Assembly: GCA_009922585.1 (NCBI GenBank)
Contig: RFVE01000005.1
Location: 1-37,970 of the forward strand
Source of the DNA: Planctomycetia bacterium
Lineage (GTDB): Bacteria > Planctomycetota > Planctomycetia > Pirellulales > UBA1268
Length of the DNA stretch: 37,970 bases
Direction of reading: 5' to 3'
The position numbers and the translations under genes are program-made. Every line of letters begins with the position of its first letter. Positions within the stretch are counted from its first letter, which is position 1. Positions 34,640 to 37,970 of this stretch are shown here, piece by piece. The notes under the pieces were generated by a model. It searched no databases. It saw nothing but the letters and a program-made list of their open reading frames with translations, and was not told the origin of the DNA.

Positions 34640-34881
34640 GGCGGCAGAACCGCCGAAGGGCCTAGGCCGAGAGCAGATTGGACATCGGGCCATCATGGCG
34701 GGAAAACTACCGAGTGCGGCCTCACCTTCACCAGAGCAACCTGTGAAAAGACATCTGAAATTGTCCTTTTCGACAGAGGCGATCATATCCCAATCCTGCT
34801 ACATTACTCAGCTTGACGGCTAATCTGCCGGTCGATTGAGGTGGGCTGCTGAAGGATGAGTCATACCGGACGAGGCAACTA

Positions 34882-36231
34882 GTGGGAAAAGGAAACACGC
34901 TTCACTATCACGAGCGATCTGATGTCGGCCGGAAACGGTCGAACAATCAGGACTCAGCCGCCGTGGTCCCAGTCCAGTCAGCCGCAGAGTTTCGTAACCG
35001 AGGCTGGCTGCTGATGGTCGCTGATGGCATGGGGGCTCATCTCGGCGGCGAGGAAGCCAGCAGAATCGCTGCTACCCGGGTTCCAGATCTCTATGCAGTC
35101 TCGGACTCTCAACGGTCACCACCACTGGCGCTCCGCAAAAGCCTGCAGCAGGTCAACCGAGAAATTTACCGTCAGGGAGAACAGGATCCGGCGTTCCGGG
35201 GCATGGGAACAACCTGCTCTGTACTCGTGCTGCTGCCTCGAGGGGCACTGGTTGGCCATGTGGGCGACAGTCGCATCTACCGCATCCGCAGCGGCCGTAT
35301 CGAACAGCTTTCCCGCGACCATTCACTGGCGTGGGAAATTGCTGCGGCCTCCGGCCCGAAGGCCGACGAGGGTCCAACTGGGGTTCCCAAGAACATCATC
35401 ACTCGTTCAATGGGTCCGCACGATGATGTTGAAATCGACCTTGAGGGCCCATTTCCGATCGAATTAGGAGACCAGTTCCTCCTCTGCAGCGATGGGCTCT
35501 CAGGAAGCCTTCGAGATGAAGAAATCGCGATGCTGGTCGCAGCACTTGAACCCGAGGAAGCCACCGCCGCCCTCGTCGGCCTCGCACTTATCCGCGGCGC
35601 TCCAGACAACACGACCGTTATCGTGGCCACGACCGGCCCTGAGGAAGTCTCTCACTATTCTCGACGCGACGCCGCCTGGCCATTGGAGGATGACGGGAGT
35701 TCTGCAGCAGCACGAAACCGCCCGTGGATCCTCCTGGGCATCGCCGCGGCCTGCCTGTTCACCGCACTTCTCATTAACCCCTGGAGCGATCTGGTCAAAG
35801 ATGGCTCTTCGCTGGTTCAGTTCCTTTCGCCAATCGGCAGCCTCGTTTGTGTCGGCCTTGCCCTCGGCTGCCTCGCGGGCTCGTTTATTGGACTGATGAT
35901 GCCGCCGGACAGGCGAGCACGCGTCCTTGCACCGGGCAAGCAACTCGGCAAGGGACCGTATCGGGCATACGATGCCACACCCACTGCCAAGCAGTTCTCT
36001 GGCATCCTCACTTCGCTTGCGGAAGCCGCCGATGAGGTCAGGCAAGCCGGGCATGCGGATGCCGACCAGCTCCAGGCTGTGGCGGGTCGCTGCGGCGATC
36101 TGGTCATGGCCGGCGACTTTCCGGCGGCGACGCGGGAGGCTGCCGAGGGCTTTAAGATTTTCACCACATTTATCGAGTCCGGCCGCGGCGAGGATACCGA
36201 TGCCGAATCGAACCCACTTGAGACCTCCTAA
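34882..36231 (+). CDS. PP2C-family serine/threonine phosphatase with C-terminal membrane anchor
   Basis: PPM/PP2C phosphatases remove phosphate from Ser/Thr using two metal ions. The 449 residues (GTG 34882, weak GAGG upstream) show SDVGRKRSNNQDS (motif 1), LLMVADGMGAHLGGEEAS (metal-binding Asp-Gly), GTTCSVLVLLPRG, GHVGDSRIYRIRSG, LLCSDGLSGSL and GAPDNTTVIVA (last metal Asp). From about residue 270 the sequence changes: two hydrophobic helices (ILLGIAAACLFTALLI and GSLVCVGLALGCLAGSFIGLM) separated by a short loop, then a cytoplasmic helical tail of about 110 residues without clear family. The domain order suggests membrane-bound signalling. No protein kinase gene is in the window. lptF/G follows after 42 nt. 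Confidence 0.92.
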   Translation: MGKGNTLHYHERSDVGRKRSNNQDSAAVVPVQSAAEFRNRGWLLMVADGMGAHLGGEEASRIAATRVPDLYAVSDSQRSPPLALRKSLQQVNREIYRQGEQDPAFRGMGTTCSVLVLLPRGALVGHVGDSRIYRIRSGRIEQLSRDHSLAWEIAAASGPKADEGPTGVPKNIITRSMGPHDDVEIDLEGPFPIELGDQFLLCSDGLSGSLRDEEIAMLVAALEPEEATAALVGLALIRGAPDNTTVIVATTGPEEVSHYSRRDAAWPLEDDGSSAAARNRPWILLGIAAACLFTALLINPWSDLVKDGSSLVQFLSPIGSLVCVGLALGCLAGSFIGLMMPPDRRARVLAPGKQLGKGPYRAYDATPTAKQFSGILTSLAEAADEVRQAGHADADQLQAVAGRCGDLVMAGDFPAATREAAEGFKIFTTFIESGRGEDTDAESNPLETS

Positions 36232-36273
36232 CGGTCTGTGGTGTGCAATCAGGCCAGCGATGGAGTGCGGCCC

Positions 36274-37458
36274 ATGAAAATTATGACCCGCTACGTTCTG
36301 TCGGAGATGCTCCAGGTGTTCCTGGTGGCACTGACGGCATTGACACTTTTCATGCTGGTCATCGGTCTTGCCAAAGAAGCCCAGCAGCAGGGCCTCGGCT
36401 TGCTACAAATCCTGGCGATGGTGCCGTACGTCTTACCCGACGCCATGCGATTTGCGGTGCCTGGCACAATGCTGTTTGCAGTCGCCAGTGTCTTTGGGCG
36501 ACTCTCGAGCAGCAACGAAATTGTCGCGCTCAAGGCGGCAGGTGTTACCCCGCTCGCAGTCATCTGGCCAGTGGCCGGACTGGCCATCGCGGTGAGCTTC
36601 GCCTGCGTCTGGCTCAACGACATCGCCGTTTCCTGGGGCCGAGACGGCGTCCGTGACGTCGTCGTCCGCAGCCTCGAGGAGATCATCTACAGCCGTCTGC
36701 AACAGCAACGGTCCTATAGCACTCAGCAACTGGCGATCAATGTCAAGGGGGTGGAGGACCGTCGACTGATTCGACCGACGATGTCTTTCCAGCCTGCTGA
36801 TGGCAGCCCCGCTGTCACGCTCTCCGCAATGGAGGCCGAACTTGAGACCGATGCCAAGGCCGGTAGCCTGACAGCGATCTGCCGCAACGGCACGGTTCGG
36901 GTTGGCGATGTTGAAGTTGCTTTCCCCGATACGATTGAACGGGTGATCCCACTGGATGTGATCAACAAGCGGAGCCTCACTGAACGCAGTCCGTCCGAGA
37001 TCGCAATGGCCGATTTCCCGGTAGCCCGTGCCGAACATCAGGCCGACATCGACCGCCTTGAGCAGCAGATTGCCGGTCGGCTGGCGACGGCGCTGCTGAC
37101 CGGGCAACTGCCGCTGACAACGCCCCCTCATTCCACCGCGGAACGGTCCCGAATCGAATGGAATCAGAGCCGGCTCAACCGGATCGCGATGGAGCCCTGG
37201 CGGCGGTGGGCGAATGGCTTTAGTTGCGTTGCCTTTGTACTGGTCGGTGCGCCGATGGCCATCCGGATGCGAAATGCTGACTTCCTGACCAGCTTCTTTC
37301 TCTGCTTTTTGCCGATTCTGCTGGTTTACTACCCGGTGTTCATGGCGGGTGTCTCTCAAGCCAAGTCGGGGGATCTGCCGCCAATCGCTGTCTGGGGCGG
37401 CAATCTTCTGATCACCCTCTGGGGCCTCTGGCTGCTGCGGGGCGTCATCCGTCAATGA
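36274..37458 (+). CDS. LptF/LptG-family lipopolysaccharide export permease
   Basis: Members of the YjgP/YjgQ family are the membrane half of the Lpt complex that extracts LPS from the inner membrane. ATG 36274 has GGAG 8 nt upstream and gives 394 residues. The N-terminus reads MTRYVLSEMLQVFLVALTALTLFML. Helix pairs follow with VPYVLPDAMRFAVPGTMLFAV and NEIVALKAAGVTPLAVIWPV. A periplasmic beta-rich region (about residues 140-260) and three C-terminal helices (SCVAFVLVGAPMAIR, FFLCFLPILLVYYPVF, WGGNLLITLWGLWLL) complete it. Only one of the usual two paralogues is here; which of LptF or LptG it is cannot be told. It probably shares the PP2C transcript. Confidence 0.9.
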   Translation: MKIMTRYVLSEMLQVFLVALTALTLFMLVIGLAKEAQQQGLGLLQILAMVPYVLPDAMRFAVPGTMLFAVASVFGRLSSSNEIVALKAAGVTPLAVIWPVAGLAIAVSFACVWLNDIAVSWGRDGVRDVVVRSLEEIIYSRLQQQRSYSTQQLAINVKGVEDRRLIRPTMSFQPADGSPAVTLSAMEAELETDAKAGSLTAICRNGTVRVGDVEVAFPDTIERVIPLDVINKRSLTERSPSEIAMADFPVARAEHQADIDRLEQQIAGRLATALLTGQLPLTTPPHSTAERSRIEWNQSRLNRIAMEPWRRWANGFSCVAFVLVGAPMAIRMRNADFLTSFFLCFLPILLVYYPVFMAGVSQAKSGDLPPIAVWGGNLLITLWGLWLLRGVIRQ

Positions 37459-37604
37459 CACGGTTGAATGGTCATTCACCACAGCCAGTTTGCAACGGGA
37501 ACTGAATCTGCCAGACTCTTGGGAAGTGATGGGTTTGGAGTTTTCTAAAAGTCATCGCTGCCAAACCATCCAACACGTTTCTTTGTTCAGAGGAGTTTGC
37601 AACG

Positions 37605-37970
37605 ATGGGTCGTCCCGTCACACTGTTCACCGGCCAGTGGGCTGATCTGCCCTTGGAAGACCTTGCACGCAAGGCCCACGACTTTGGCTACCAGGGGCTC
37701 GAACTGGCCTGCTGGGGCGATCATTTTGAGGTCGACAAGGCCAACGCCGACGCCAGTTACTGTGCGGCCAAACGGGATCTGCTGGAGCAGCACGAACTTT
37801 CCGTTCATGCCATTTCCTGCCACTTGGTGGGACAGGCTGTCTGCGACCGGATCGATGAACGGCACAAAGCAATTCTGCCTCCAGCAGTCTGGGGCGATGG
37901 CGATCCGGCAGGTGTCAATGAACGGGCTGCCGAAGAGATCAAACAGACCGCTCGGGCTGCTCAAAAACTT
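37605..37970 (+). CDS. Sugar phosphate isomerase/epimerase (TIM barrel), 3' end cut by window
   Basis: The frame from ATG 37605 (AGAGGAG 9 nt upstream) runs to the window edge for 122 codons: [20 protein letters not shown], then [34 protein letters not shown] and [15 protein letters not shown]. This is the start of the xylose-isomerase-like TIM-barrel family (AP_endonuc_2), which is abundant in planctomycetes. The first strand and the Gly-Leu-Glu-Leu segment fit. Whether it is an isomerase, epimerase or ketohydroxyacid-type enzyme cannot be decided from the N-terminal third. It lies 146 nt after lptF/G. Confidence 0.85.
   Translation, partial: MGRPVTLFTGQWADLPLEDLARKAHDFGYQGLELACWGDHFEVDKANADASYCAAKRDLLEQHELSVHAISCHLVGQAVCDRIDERHKAILPPAVWGDGDPAGVNERAAEEIKQTARAAQKL

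Noticed and set aside
37465-37478. Inverted repeat TGAATG-GT-CATTCA after the LptF/LptG stop
   Set aside because: Six base pairs with a 2-nt loop and no T run; neither a terminator nor a recognisable operator.
36433-37482. Minus-strand open frame of 349 codons opposite the LptF/LptG gene
   Set aside because: Antisense to a clear membrane permease; its hydrophilic Arg/Asp/Gly-rich translation is the usual mirror of hydrophobic codons.
1-37970. tRNA, rRNA, CRISPR array, transposase or phage genes
   Set aside because: Looked for TPsiC-like motifs, regularly spaced direct repeats and recombinase motifs by eye; none was convincing. A dedicated tRNA and CRISPR search would be decisive.

Overview
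The window is a GC-rich bacterial chromosome segment. The gene content points to Planctomycetota, probably a Pirellulales-like lineage. Supporting signs are an EF-G that resembles the EF-G2 type placed directly ahead of rpsJ-rplC-rplD-rplW, a PEGA-domain lipoprotein with a proline-rich tail, sparse Shine-Dalgarno sites with many GTG starts, several secreted or anchored proteins of unknown function, and an orphan ParA. This placement is inference from gene style; no rRNA or other marker is present.

Layout. 1-4804 (minus strand): fusA, then rpsJ, rplC, rplD and rplW (cut by the window edge). The S10 cluster has its own good promoter (2609-2637) and a leader of about 195 nt with a 9-bp hairpin. 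4946-6853 (plus): a CstA-type carbon-starvation transporter. 6914-15746 (minus): a long collinear block read in the order anchored unknown protein, parA, large secreted unknown protein, rpmA, obgE, coaX, rsfS, argS, yqgE (ribosome assembly, translation and CoA synthesis). 15831-17193 (plus): a 75-aa protein and aroB. 17579-18958 (minus): secreted PAP2-family phosphatase. 19104-20984 (plus): recQ. 21333-31451 (minus): carB, a frame-broken rlmKL, and a branched-chain amino-acid-type ABC transporter (livK, livH, livM and a highly unusual ATPase). 31577-33790 (plus): ahpD, a PaaK-like adenylating enzyme and a DUF971 protein. 34052-34639 (minus): PEGA lipoprotein. 34882-37970 (plus): membrane-anchored PP2C phosphatase, an LptF/LptG permease, and the start of a sugar phosphate isomerase/epimerase.

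Most notable. (1) The only ATPase of the ABC transporter has its nucleotide-binding domain interrupted, between the Walker A half and the Q-loop half, by about 185 residues that carry two predicted membrane helices flanking a soluble domain. Its Walker A, Q-loop, signature and H-loop are all degenerate, and no second ATPase is present. (2) A roughly 105-130 bp dispersed repeat, not protein-coding as far as I can see, occurs three times, at 17376-17506, 21170-21300 and 33850-33980. Each copy lies 32-72 nt past a stop codon, in the sense orientation of that gene, in a convergent gap. The copies are about 72-77% identical by hand alignment and share two small hairpins, one with a compensatory base-pair change. 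(3) rlmKL has lost about 25 codons in its THUMP region, leaving a +1 frame break.

No tRNA, rRNA, CRISPR array, transposase or phage gene was seen. Most protein starts were set by eye from ribosome-binding sites, signal peptides or family start points and may be off by a few codons.
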